Below are positions 15,174 through 22,036 of a DNA stretch of 22,036 nt, in pieces. Position 1 is the stretch's first letter. Every line of letters begins with the position of its first letter. A model generated the notes under the pieces. It did no database searches and was not told where the DNA came from. It saw only the letters and a program-made list of their open reading frames with translations. A program made the position numbers and the translations under genes. The DNA comes from an uncultured Clostridium sp. (GTDB lineage Bacteria > Bacillota > Clostridia > Lachnospirales > Lachnospiraceae): positions 1 through 22,036 of the forward strand of contig USJW01000080.1 of NCBI GenBank assembly GCA_900555045.1, written 5' to 3'.

Positions 15174-15224
15174 CTGAATAGATTTAACCCAAAAGGGCTG
15201 AATACCTGAAAAAATTCATTATTC
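15174..15224 (+). promoter_or_regulatory. Candidate operator sites upstream of the importer promoter
   Basis: CTGAATA occurs twice in direct orientation, at 15174-15180 and 15198-15204, 24 bases apart. The second copy leads into an imperfect dyad, GAATA-CC-TGAA-AAAA-TTCA-T-TATTC, at 15200-15224, which touches the -35. Direct repeats spaced a little over two helical turns upstream of a promoter are typical of AraC-type activators, and the last gene of this cluster encodes one. The binding role is inferred. Confidence 0.45.
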
Positions 15225-15250
15225 AAAGGCGCGGGGCGGGCCGGTATAAT
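15222..15250 (+). promoter_or_regulatory. Promoter of the ABC importer / two-component operon
   Basis: A perfect -10 TATAAT (15245-15250) is 17 bases from a -35 TTCAAA (15222-15227), which matches TTGACA at four of six positions. A strong -10 with a weak -35 is typical of an activated promoter. Transcription would start near 15257, about 33 bases before the lipoprotein gene, so the importer has a promoter separate from the GH65 operon. Confidence 0.75.
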
Positions 15251-15289
15251 AGAGCTATCACCAGTTGAGTTGATAGAAGGAGGGGTTAT

Positions 15290-16660
15290 ATGATGAGAAA
15301 GTGGACAGCATTATCGATGGCATGCGTGTTGGCAGCAGGTATGATGACAGGGTGTTCCGGGGGAGGCGCTGCAGCGACCACAGCGGCCGGGACGAAGGCT
15401 CCGACGGAGGCGGCAAAGACAGAAGCGGCCAAGACGGAGGCAGCTAAGGAGGAGACGACCGCAGCCGGGACGGCGAAAGCGGACGCGGCCGGGGATTTGA
15501 GCGGCGAACTGTACGTGGTCGTCAACAGCACCATGACCAAGACAGACGACCCGGCGATCTTCCGGGCGGCGAAGACGTTCGAGGAGCAGCACCCCGGCAC
15601 CAAGATTACCATTGAGGGGCTCTCTGGCAATGACATTATGAGCAAGTTTACCACCTCGGCCATGGCCGGCGCGGGGCCGGATGTGGTGGCCCTTGACAAC
15701 GCGGGATGGCCCATCGACCTGGCGGCCATGGGGCTTTTGGAGCCGCTTGACGAGCAGCTTAAGGCCACCGACAACAAGTACCTGCAGGGACCGCTGGACT
15801 CCGGCCTGTTCGAGGGGAGCTACTATTCGGTGCCGTGGTACTACAACAATACGGGTCTGTACTACAACAAGCGGATCCTAAACGAGATCGGAAAGACACA
15901 GCCCCCGGCAGACTGGGCGGAGTTTGAGGAGGACGTGAAGCTGGCCACCGAGAAGGGCTACGCGGGCGTCTCCACAAGGCCGGACGGCTACGCGATTTTT
16001 AACATTTTCTTCCAGAACGAGAACCCAGTGATCGACACCTCCGGCGATCGCCCGGTGGTTACGGTCAACGACGAGTCCGGCAAGGAGGCATTCGCATTCT
16101 GGACCGGGCTTCACACCAAGTACCACGCATTCCCGGAGGGCATGAAGGACGCCTCCGACTGGGCCGCGGCCTACAACACCTTTATATCCGACGACTGCCT
16201 GTTCTTTGTCTGCGGTGACTGGGGATATAAGAACATTCAGAGCGGAAATCCGGATCTGGAATTCGGTCTGGCGCCCATGCCCAAGGGGAAGGTGCAGGCG
16301 GTATGCCTGGGCGGCAAGAACCTGGCGATCAACGTGAACAGCTCCAAGAAGGATCTGGCCTGGGCGTTTGTGGAGTACTTGACCAGCAAGGACTGCGACT
16401 TTGTGCTGACCGAGAAGGTCTGCATCGCGGGCAGAAGCGACGCGGACGTGTCCGGGGTGCTGAAGGTCAACCCGGACTACCAGGTGTTTGTGGATGAGGC
16501 CTCCTACACAGTGCCGAGACCGAGAGTCAAGAACTCCGCCTCCCTGGACGAGAAGATGGCGGACGCATTCAAGAAGGTGCTGTTCGACCAGATGACCGCG
16601 CAGGAAGCGTTGGACGAGCTGGAAGTGGAGTTGAACGCATTTATCGATGAAAATTATTAA
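15290..16660 (+). CDS. ABC transporter sugar-binding lipoprotein (CUT1, extracellular family 1)
   Basis: A solute-binding lipoprotein of 456 residues that captures a carbohydrate outside the cell and delivers it to the two permeases encoded next. A lipoprotein signal peptide ends at AAGMMTGC with lipidated Cys22. A flexible linker follows, rich in Ala, Thr and Lys (three EAAK units from a 15-bp repeat at 15407-15451), to about residue 68. The family 1 binding domain then includes LYVVVNS, a GPDVVALDN segment, YNNTGLYYNKRILNEIG and AWAFVEYLTSKDC. AGGAGG precedes ATGATG at 15290, and either ATG could be the start. The gene is first in the importer operon and is followed by a stem-loop. Known relatives bind oligosaccharides or disaccharides. 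The specific ligand is unknown, though the neighbouring phosphorylase points to an alpha-glucoside. Confidence 0.93.
   Translation: MMRKWTALSMACVLAAGMMTGCSGGGAAATTAAGTKAPTEAAKTEAAKTEAAKEETTAAGTAKADAAGDLSGELYVVVNSTMTKTDDPAIFRAAKTFEEQHPGTKITIEGLSGNDIMSKFTTSAMAGAGPDVVALDNAGWPIDLAAMGLLEPLDEQLKATDNKYLQGPLDSGLFEGSYYSVPWYYNNTGLYYNKRILNEIGKTQPPADWAEFEEDVKLATEKGYAGVSTRPDGYAIFNIFFQNENPVIDTSGDRPVVTVNDESGKEAFAFWTGLHTKYHAFPEGMKDASDWAAAYNTFISDDCLFFVCGDWGYKNIQSGNPDLEFGLAPMPKGKVQAVCLGGKNLAINVNSSKKDLAWAFVEYLTSKDCDFVLTEKVCIAGRSDADVSGVLKVNPDYQVFVDEASYTVPRPRVKNSASLDEKMADAFKKVLFDQMTAQEALDELEVELNAFIDENY
15407..15451 (+). repeat. 15-bp repeat encoding the lipoprotein linker
   Basis: Three successive 15-bp units (15407-15421, 15422-15436, 15437-15451) encode EAAKT, EAAKT and EAAKE. 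Third codon positions have drifted, so the array is not very recent. It extends the flexible tether between the lipid anchor and the binding domain. Confidence 0.8.
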
Positions 16661-16676
16661 ATTGCAGTGAGGATGA

Positions 16677-16723
16677 GAGGAGCCGCCATTCGTCTTGAAA
16701 TTGAAGAGGAGTGACGGCTCCTC
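16677..16723 (+). other. Intergenic stem-loop between binding protein and permease genes
   Basis: GAGGAGCCG (16677-16685) and CGGCTCCTC (16715-16723) form a perfect 9-bp stem around 29 bases. There is no T-run after it, so it is not an intrinsic terminator. In known transport operons, hairpins at this place protect the upstream message from 3' decay and raise binding protein over permease. The same role is inferred here. The stem ends about 16 bases before the permease start codon and could also affect its translation. Confidence 0.65.
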
Positions 16724-16739
16724 CCGGGAAGGGGAGAGC

Positions 16740-17663
16740 ATGAGGGGCAAAACGAAACCGTTGAGACTGAAGGAGTACTCTTTTAGAAGGAACCGGGTTG
16801 GTTATTTTTTGATCGCACCGGCCGTCATATCCATTTTTCTGTTGAGCGTGTACCCGCTGCTGCGGGGAATCTGGATCAGCTTTTTGAACTACGACATGAC
16901 CAAGGCCAACACGGCCGCCTTCGGGACCTTCGCCGGGCTAAAGAACTACGCGGTGGTGTTCGCCAACGCGAAATACCAGAAGGCGGTGACCAACTCCGTG
17001 GTCTGGACGCTGGTGAATCTGGTGGCCCAGGTGGTGTTTGCCATGGGCGTGGCGCTGGTGCTGAACGAGAAGTTAAAGGGCCGGGCGATTTTCAGGACCG
17101 TCTCCCTGCTGCCCTGGGCGATCCCGGCGGCGATCAGCGCCCTGACCTTCAGCGCACTCTACGACACGAAAATCGGCGTGTTCAACATGATCCTTTTGCG
17201 CCTGGGGATTCTGAAGGAGAGCTACTCCTTCCTGGGCAACATCGCCACGGCCATGCCGGCGGTGATTGTGGCCAACGTGTGGAAGAGCACGCCGTTTCTG
17301 ATGATCTTCATCCTGGCGGCGCTTCAGGGAGTGTCCTACGACATGTACGAGAGCGCGGCGATCGACGGCGCCGGGAAGGTGAAGCGCTTCCTGTACGTCA
17401 CGCTGCCCAACATCAAGGAGCCCATGGCGGTGGCCGTGATCTTAAACGCCATCTCGATTTTCAACAATTTCAACGCGATCTGGCTGCTGACCAAGGGCGG
17501 GCCCTTAAACAGCACGGAGATCATGTACACCTACGCGTACCGGCAGGCCTTCGTGGACCACAAGTTCGGCTATGCGGCGGCGGTTTCGGTGGTGATTTTC
17601 ATTGTGATCGCGGTGCTGACGGTCATCTACATCCGCATGATCTCGTCGGACAGGGAACGGTAA
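16740..17663 (+). CDS. ABC transporter permease, MalF/UgpA type (CUT1)
   Basis: A 307-residue inner-membrane permease with six predicted transmembrane helices. The first is at about 23-45 (VGYFLIAPAVISIFLLSVYP region), after a basic N-terminus. The cytoplasmic EAA loop that docks the ATPase reads YESAAIDGAGKVKRFLYVTL, followed by PNIKEP. A late TKGGP segment is typical of MalF-type permeases. The start is the ATG at 16740, with AAGGGGAG six bases upstream; a TTG at 16695 lies inside the stem-loop and lacks a fitting ribosome binding site. The partner permease follows after 15 bases. No ATPase gene accompanies the pair. Confidence 0.94.
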   Translation: MRGKTKPLRLKEYSFRRNRVGYFLIAPAVISIFLLSVYPLLRGIWISFLNYDMTKANTAAFGTFAGLKNYAVVFANAKYQKAVTNSVVWTLVNLVAQVVFAMGVALVLNEKLKGRAIFRTVSLLPWAIPAAISALTFSALYDTKIGVFNMILLRLGILKESYSFLGNIATAMPAVIVANVWKSTPFLMIFILAALQGVSYDMYESAAIDGAGKVKRFLYVTLPNIKEPMAVAVILNAISIFNNFNAIWLLTKGGPLNSTEIMYTYAYRQAFVDHKFGYAAAVSVVIFIVIAVLTVIYIRMISSDRER

Positions 17664-17678
17664 AGGGGGATATCTAAC

Positions 17679-18506
17679 ATGAAAAAGACCAGAATTGAAA
17701 AAGCGTTTCTGTACGCGGCGGCGGCCGTGATCGCGCTGATCGCGTTTCTGCCCTTTGTGTGGGTCCTGCTCACCTCGCTCAAATCCACGGAGCAGATTTA
17801 CAACACGGCCCAGCTGATTCCCACCTACATCACCTTCGACAATTTTAAGCAGGTGCTGTTCCGCTCCAATTTCGTGCGGTATTTCTGGAACAGCGCGTAC
17901 ATATCGGTGATTGTGACCGGGATTTCCATGGTGTTCGCCGTGATGGCGGCATACGGCTTCTGCCGCTATCGGATCTTCGGATCGGAGCGCCTGAAGTTAG
18001 GGATCCTCTTCACCAAAATGTTCCCGGGCGTGTTGCTTTCAGTACCCTATTATGTTATCATGAAAAGAATGAATTTGATCGACACTCACATCGCGCTTAT
18101 CATCATCAACTGTTCCTTCGCGCTTCCCTTTGCAGTGTGGAATATGTGCACATTCTTTCTGCAGATTCCGTGGGAAATCGAGGAGTCTGCCATGATCGAC
18201 GGCTGCAACCGGTTCCAATCCTTCGCCAAGGTGATTTTCCCCATGGCAAAGCCGGGCATCTCTGCGACTACCCTCTACTGTTTCCTGCTCTCCTGGGATG
18301 AATTTATGTACGCCAACACCTTCATCAACAGCCCGTTTAAGAAGACGGTGCAGGTGGGAATCCGGGATTACATCGGGGAGTTCTCCACGGAGTGGGGGCC
18401 GCTCATGGCCTCCGTGATCTTAAGCCTGGTGCCGGTGATCATATTTTTCGTGTTTGTGCAGGACAATCTGGTGGGCGGCCTGTCCGCAGGCGCGGTGAAG
18501 GGCTGA
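17679..18506 (+). CDS. ABC transporter permease, MalG/UgpE type (CUT1)
   Basis: The second permease of the importer, 275 residues with six predicted transmembrane helices, beginning at about 10-31 (LYAAAAVIALIAFLPFVWVL). The EAA loop reads IEESAMIDGCNRFQSFAKVI, then FPMAKPG. A GGLSAGAVKG end is typical of the MalG type. GGGGG lies about nine bases before the ATG. The gene is in the same operon as the binding protein and the MalF-type permease. The histidine kinase gene starts 33 bases after its stop. Confidence 0.94.
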   Translation: MKKTRIEKAFLYAAAAVIALIAFLPFVWVLLTSLKSTEQIYNTAQLIPTYITFDNFKQVLFRSNFVRYFWNSAYISVIVTGISMVFAVMAAYGFCRYRIFGSERLKLGILFTKMFPGVLLSVPYYVIMKRMNLIDTHIALIIINCSFALPFAVWNMCTFFLQIPWEIEESAMIDGCNRFQSFAKVIFPMAKPGISATTLYCFLLSWDEFMYANTFINSPFKKTVQVGIRDYIGEFSTEWGPLMASVILSLVPVIIFFVFVQDNLVGGLSAGAVKG

Positions 18507-18539
18507 CGATCACACGCAGTTTTGAGAAGGGGCGCTGTC

Positions 18540-20336
18540 ATGAGAACGAGGGGGAAGGAATTGAGCATCAAATACAGTATGGTAAAGCGCATGATTCTGT
18601 ATGTCCTGATTCCACTTTTCGCGGCATTGGCGGTGCTCTGCGCAATTCTGCAGCACTTTCTCTCCTCCGGCACCTCGGAGGCCTTCCAGATGATGTTCGA
18701 CCAGAACCTGCAAAAAATCGACAACTCCATCCTCCAATCCAACTATGCCAGCAGCACCATGGTGTCCTACACGGAAAACAACCGTCTGCTGCGCAGCTAT
18801 TATGAGGCGGGAAATCCCTATGAGAGGAACAACGCCACCGTCCAGATCGAGAAGATGATCCTAAACAGCGAGATCACGATCCTGGGAAGCTTTCAGGGGG
18901 AGATGGTGCTCCTGATGAACGACGGGCGGTTAATCTACTCCTCCAACGCGGTGGACATCCCCGAAAGCCTGGAGAGGTATCCATGGCTGGAGCGCATAAA
19001 GAACAGCGGCTTAAAGCCCTACTGGGACAATGAGATCAATGAGCTCTTCGACGGCGACGGGCACCGGGAGTACGTGGCCTTCGGGCGGACGCTCCAGCGG
19101 TATCAGGACCAGGCCCAGGGCTACGCCTTTGTGCGGATCCCCAGGGAGGTGTTCAACAATTTCGGCGAGGATCCCAGGTTTTCCCTGGGCACGGTGGCCA
19201 TGTTCGACCCGGACGGGCAGCTGCTCACCGGGCCGGATGAGCGGTTCTCCGGGGAGGAGTTAGAGGCGGTGTATGACCACTGGAAGCGCACGGGGGAGGG
19301 GCGCGGGAGGTACAAGGACCTCTATTACATGGCGTCCAGGCTGGCCTACAGCGGCAACACGGTGATCTACACCGCGGGGTACCACGGCGTCTTCATGAGG
19401 AGCGAGCAGATCACCGTCACCATCGCCGTGTTCATGATCCTGATCACAGTGGTGCTGGTGCGGGTGATTCTCTCCATCTCAAAATACATCACGGACCCGA
19501 TCCTGTTTTTTGCCGGGCGGGTGGCGTTACTTGAGCAGAACCAGCCGGAGCTGATCACTCTTGACAACCCGCACTTTGTGGAGATCCGGGCGCTGCAGGA
19601 CGGCCTTTTGAGGGCCCAGAAGCGGATCATGTCCCTGATTGAGGAGGTGCGCCGGGAGGCGGTCATGAAGGAGAAGGCGCGCTTTGACGCCCTGGCGGCC
19701 CAGATCACGCCCCATTTTCTGTTTAACACCTTGAATGCCATCCGGTGGAAGGCGGCCATGAACCAGGACCAGGAGGTGGCGGACATTCTGTCGGAGCTGG
19801 GGGTTTTGCTGGGGGAGATGTACAACAACACGGAGGAGCTGGAGCCGGTTTCAAACGCCATGCGGACGCTGGAGGCCTATGTCCAGATCATGAAGGTCCG
19901 CTTTGGGGACAAGACGCAGTTCTTCTTCGTGATACCGGACGAGCTGGGGGAGTACATGATCCCCAGATTCTGCCTGCAGCCGCTGGTGGAGAATTCCTTT
20001 ATCCACGGGATGGCCCGGGCAGAGAGCGGGGTGATCGCCCTGCGGGGGGAGATCGACGGCGGAGACCTGGTGCTGACCCTCATCGACAACGGCCCAGGAA
20101 TCCAGGGAAAGCGCATCGCGTTTGAGGAGGCGGACGGGGAGAAAAAGCGCGGAGTGACCGGGATCGGCCTGTCCAACATCCACAGCCGCATCCAGGCGCT
20201 GTTTGGGAAGGGCTACGGGCTTACAATTGACACGGAGCTGACCACCGGTTTTAAGGTTTCACTTAGAATACCGGCAATCAAACCGGAGAACGGGTGCGGG
20301 AAGGAACCGCACCGGCGGGAGGGGGAGAATGAATGA
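18540..20336 (+). CDS. Sensor histidine kinase, YesM type
   Basis: A membrane sensor kinase of 598 residues. The first transmembrane helix is at about 19-38, a large extracellular sensing domain follows to about 288, and a second helix lies near 290-312. A HAMP-like linker and coiled stretch precede the His_kinase domain, with the phospho-acceptor His392 in ITPHFLFNTLNAIRW. The ATP-binding domain has the N-box PLVENSFIHG, then DNGPGI and GIGLSNIHSRIQALFG. The ATG at 18540 has AAGGGG seven bases upstream; a TTG at 18522 is unsupported. The stop codon overlaps the next gene's start (ATGA). Kinases of this type next to sugar ABC importers sense the sugar or its binding protein and control the same operon. 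Confidence 0.94.
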   Translation: MRTRGKELSIKYSMVKRMILYVLIPLFAALAVLCAILQHFLSSGTSEAFQMMFDQNLQKIDNSILQSNYASSTMVSYTENNRLLRSYYEAGNPYERNNATVQIEKMILNSEITILGSFQGEMVLLMNDGRLIYSSNAVDIPESLERYPWLERIKNSGLKPYWDNEINELFDGDGHREYVAFGRTLQRYQDQAQGYAFVRIPREVFNNFGEDPRFSLGTVAMFDPDGQLLTGPDERFSGEELEAVYDHWKRTGEGRGRYKDLYYMASRLAYSGNTVIYTAGYHGVFMRSEQITVTIAVFMILITVVLVRVILSISKYITDPILFFAGRVALLEQNQPELITLDNPHFVEIRALQDGLLRAQKRIMSLIEEVRREAVMKEKARFDALAAQITPHFLFNTLNAIRWKAAMNQDQEVADILSELGVLLGEMYNNTEELEPVSNAMRTLEAYVQIMKVRFGDKTQFFFVIPDELGEYMIPRFCLQPLVENSFIHGMARAESGVIALRGEIDGGDLVLTLIDNGPGIQGKRIAFEEADGEKKRGVTGIGLSNIHSRIQALFGKGYGLTIDTELTTGFKVSLRIPAIKPENGCGKEPHRREGENE

Positions 20337-22036
20337 AGGCATTGATCGTGGAGGACGAATTGCTGGCCAGAGCCGGGCTGCACTCGTTGGTGGAATGGGA
20401 TAAAATGGGAATCACGTTCCTGGAGGACGCCAGGGACGGGCGGGAGGCGCTGGAGCGGATTGAGCGGCAGCAGCCGGATCTATTGCTCCTGGATTTAAAT
20501 ATCCCGGAGATCAGCGGCCTGGAGCTTCTGGGCATTATAAAAAAGCGGCGGCTGCCCATAAAAACCATCGTCATCAGCTGCTACGACGACTTTGAGACGG
20601 TGAAGGAGGCCATGAAGCTGGGCGCCGCGGACTATATAAGAAAGTTCGGCCTGTCGAGGGAGGAACTGACAGCGGTTCTGGCGGGAGTTTTGGAGCGGAC
20701 AGGGGAGCAGGAGAGCGCGGGGGGAGCGGAAGGCCCGGGGGGCGCGGAAGCGCTGAGGGATTCGGGCGGGATCGACACGGCAGGTGCGATTGGCCCGGCA
20801 GATGGGATCAGCCCGGAGGGTGAGATTGGCCCGGCAGGTGTGATCAGCCCGGCAGGCAGAGCGGCGGCAACGCGCGCCGGAGCTGTCAGCGTTATCCCAT
20901 GCCGCACCGCAATCTCCAAATCCGTCGCCCAGACGAACAGCGAGATCCGCCGGGAGCTTCAGCACATCCCTGCGCAGTACCAGTCCGGCTGCTGTCTCAG
21001 CTTTTACATGCAGGGGAAGTACGCGGGGGAGCGGACCGACTTGGAGATTGTGGGGACGATTGTGGGCCAGTACTACCAGAAGCTGGGGCGGAGTATCCTT
21101 TCTGTCTGCTATGAGGGGAAGCTGCTGGTTTTGATGGGGGAGCAGGCCGCGAAGGGGGAAGTGGAGGCGCTCCACAGCCAGATCGCCCCCTTTGTGCCGG
21201 TCGGCTGCTACATCGGGGTCACGGCCTACCGAAATCCGGACAGGGATCCGCAGTTTTTTGTGCGGATTGCCAACACCATCGAGGCCTACGCCTTCTACGA
21301 CCCCAAGGTGAGGACCGTCTGTTTTGACCGGCCGCTGGAGATTCAGAAGCACTATCCCTTCGATGTGGCGGCCTGCATGGAGGCGCTGGAGGCGGGGATC
21401 GCCAAGATCTCGGAGGAGGAGATCCGGGCCGCCCTGGGCCGGATGTTCGACGAGATCGAGCGGCACCGGTATCTGTCGGTCAACCTTATCAAACGGCTGA
21501 TGATCGAGGCGCTCAGCCGGTTCTCGGACAAGGCGGGGCAGCTTGGCGGTTCCATCGAGGAGATCGAGGTGCAGGACAGCTACAAGCACTACCAGAAGAT
21601 CGTGGGGATCAACAACCTGGCCGAGCTGCGGCTCTGGTGGGACGAATTTGCGGCCCGCTTTGCGGCGCAGTTTTTCACCCTGCAGAAGAGCGCGGAGTCC
21701 GACATTATCCAGAACACGCTGAGCTACATCGAGGAGAATATCGGGAGGGCCATCCAGCTGTCGGAGGCGGCGAAGCACATCGGCGTGTCGGAGCCCTACC
21801 TCAGCTCCTTTTTTAAGAAGCGGATGAATGAAAACTTTATCCCCTATGTAAACCGGCGGAAGGTAAAGCGGGCCAAGGAGCTTCTGGCCGGCGGGCTGAT
21901 GGTCTACCAGGTGTCGGACATGCTGGGGTACGAGAACAGCACCTACTTCTCGAAGGTGTTTAAGCGGCTGGAGGGGGTGACGCCGGAGGCGTACCGGAAA
22001 CAGCTGGGCGGGGGGAACGCGGGGGGCGGAGCCGGG
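20333..22036 (+). CDS. Response regulator with AraC-type DNA-binding domain, YesN type (partial at right edge)
   Basis: The output partner of the preceding kinase. It is open for 568 codons to the window end without a stop. The receiver domain (about 1-120) has Asp8, phospho-acceptor Asp54 in LLLLDLNIPE, a serine in TIVISCYDD, and Lys104; the residue after this lysine is Phe where Pro is common. A Gly/Pro/Ala-rich linker (about 125-180) carries five six-residue repeats. A central region of unknown fold extends to about 460. The C-terminal double helix-turn-helix (about 465-560) includes QLSEAAKHIGVSEPYLSSFF and YQVSDMLGYENSTYFSKVFK and ends in TPEAYRKQL. The AraC domain is therefore complete, and only a Gly-rich tail and the stop are missing. 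Translation starts at the ATGA overlap. It probably acts on the importer promoter at 15222-15250. Confidence 0.93.
   Translation, partial: MKALIVEDELLARAGLHSLVEWDKMGITFLEDARDGREALERIERQQPDLLLLDLNIPEISGLELLGIIKKRRLPIKTIVISCYDDFETVKEAMKLGAADYIRKFGLSREELTAVLAGVLERTGEQESAGGAEGPGGAEALRDSGGIDTAGAIGPADGISPEGEIGPAGVISPAGRAAATRAGAVSVIPCRTAISKSVAQTNSEIRRELQHIPAQYQSGCCLSFYMQGKYAGERTDLEIVGTIVGQYYQKLGRSILSVCYEGKLLVLMGEQAAKGEVEALHSQIAPFVPVGCYIGVTAYRNPDRDPQFFVRIANTIEAYAFYDPKVRTVCFDRPLEIQKHYPFDVAACMEALEAGIAKISEEEIRAALGRMFDEIERHRYLSVNLIKRLMIEALSRFSDKAGQLGGSIEEIEVQDSYKHYQKIVGINNLAELRLWWDEFAARFAAQFFTLQKSAESDIIQNTLSYIEENIGRAIQLSEAAKHIGVSEPYLSSFFKKRMNENFIPYVNRRKVKRAKELLAGGLMVYQVSDMLGYENSTYFSKVFKRLEGVTPEAYRKQLGGGNAGGGAG
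20765..20854 (+). repeat. Five-copy 18-bp repeat encoding the response-regulator linker
   Basis: Five in-frame 18-bp units at 20765, 20783, 20801, 20819 and 20837 encode GGIDTA, GAIGPA, DGISPE, GEIGPA and GVISPA. Units two and four, and units three and five, resemble each other most, giving a 36-bp higher-order period. The repeat lies between the receiver and the downstream domains. More Gly-rich, repeat-like sequence precedes it from about 20717. Confidence 0.85.

Noticed and set aside
16695..16739. Upstream TTG start for the first permease
   Set aside because: It lies in the intergenic stem-loop and lacks a spaced ribosome binding site; the ATG at 16740 has AAGGGGAG just upstream.
20495..21778. 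427-residue minus-strand reading frame opposite the response regulator
   Set aside because: It is a shadow of a GC-rich real gene: no ribosome binding site, biased composition and no family resemblance, while the plus strand has clear receiver and AraC motifs.

Overview
The window looks like a chromosomal segment of a GC-rich Firmicute, most likely a Lachnospiraceae / Clostridium cluster XIVa anaerobe. This is an inference from several signs: strong AGGAGG-type ribosome binding sites, a DUF5688 protein, a lipoprotein with an alanine/threonine/lysine-rich linker, a YesM/YesN-type two-component pair, and FeoAB. I see no phage, transposase, integrase, plasmid or CRISPR signature. All genes appear intact except the last, which runs off the right edge.

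Layout. 1-332 is non-coding and holds a 15-bp minisatellite, a terminator and 9-bp repeats. 333-3380 (minus) holds a LysR regulator followed by a single-chain aconitase; the arrangement resembles CcpC control of aconitase. 3495-5913 (plus) is feoA-feoB, with a near-ideal sigma-A promoter, a Fur-box-like sequence over the -35 and a perfect 18-bp dyad in the leader. 5914-6041 is a 52-bp tandem duplication between convergent genes. 6042-6971 (minus) is a DUF5688 protein. 7223-9929 (plus) holds a secreted L,D-transpeptidase and a split threonine/serine-exporter-like pair. 9964-10035 is tRNA-Arg(CCG) with its own promoter and terminator.

The right half, 10104-22036, is a carbohydrate-use locus. 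An AraC-family sensor-regulator is divergent from a GH65 phosphorylase, a beta-phosphoglucomutase and an amidohydrolase-2 protein. A second promoter then drives a CUT1 ABC importer (lipoprotein and two permeases), a YesM-type histidine kinase and a YesN-type AraC response regulator. The proposed logic is as follows. The importer takes up an alpha-glucoside, powered by an ATPase encoded elsewhere. GH65 phosphorolyses it to beta-glucose-1-phosphate, and PgmB converts that to glucose-6-phosphate. The amidohydrolase may act on the released acceptor. The two regulators respond to the substrate inside the cell (AraC) and outside it (YesMN). The exact sugar cannot be read from the sequence.

No wholly new system is evident. 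The most unusual items are the amidohydrolase inside a GH65-pgmB operon, a long quasi-palindrome inside that gene, the layered control region of feoAB, and a recurring habit of short tandem repeats at gene 3' ends and in protein linkers.
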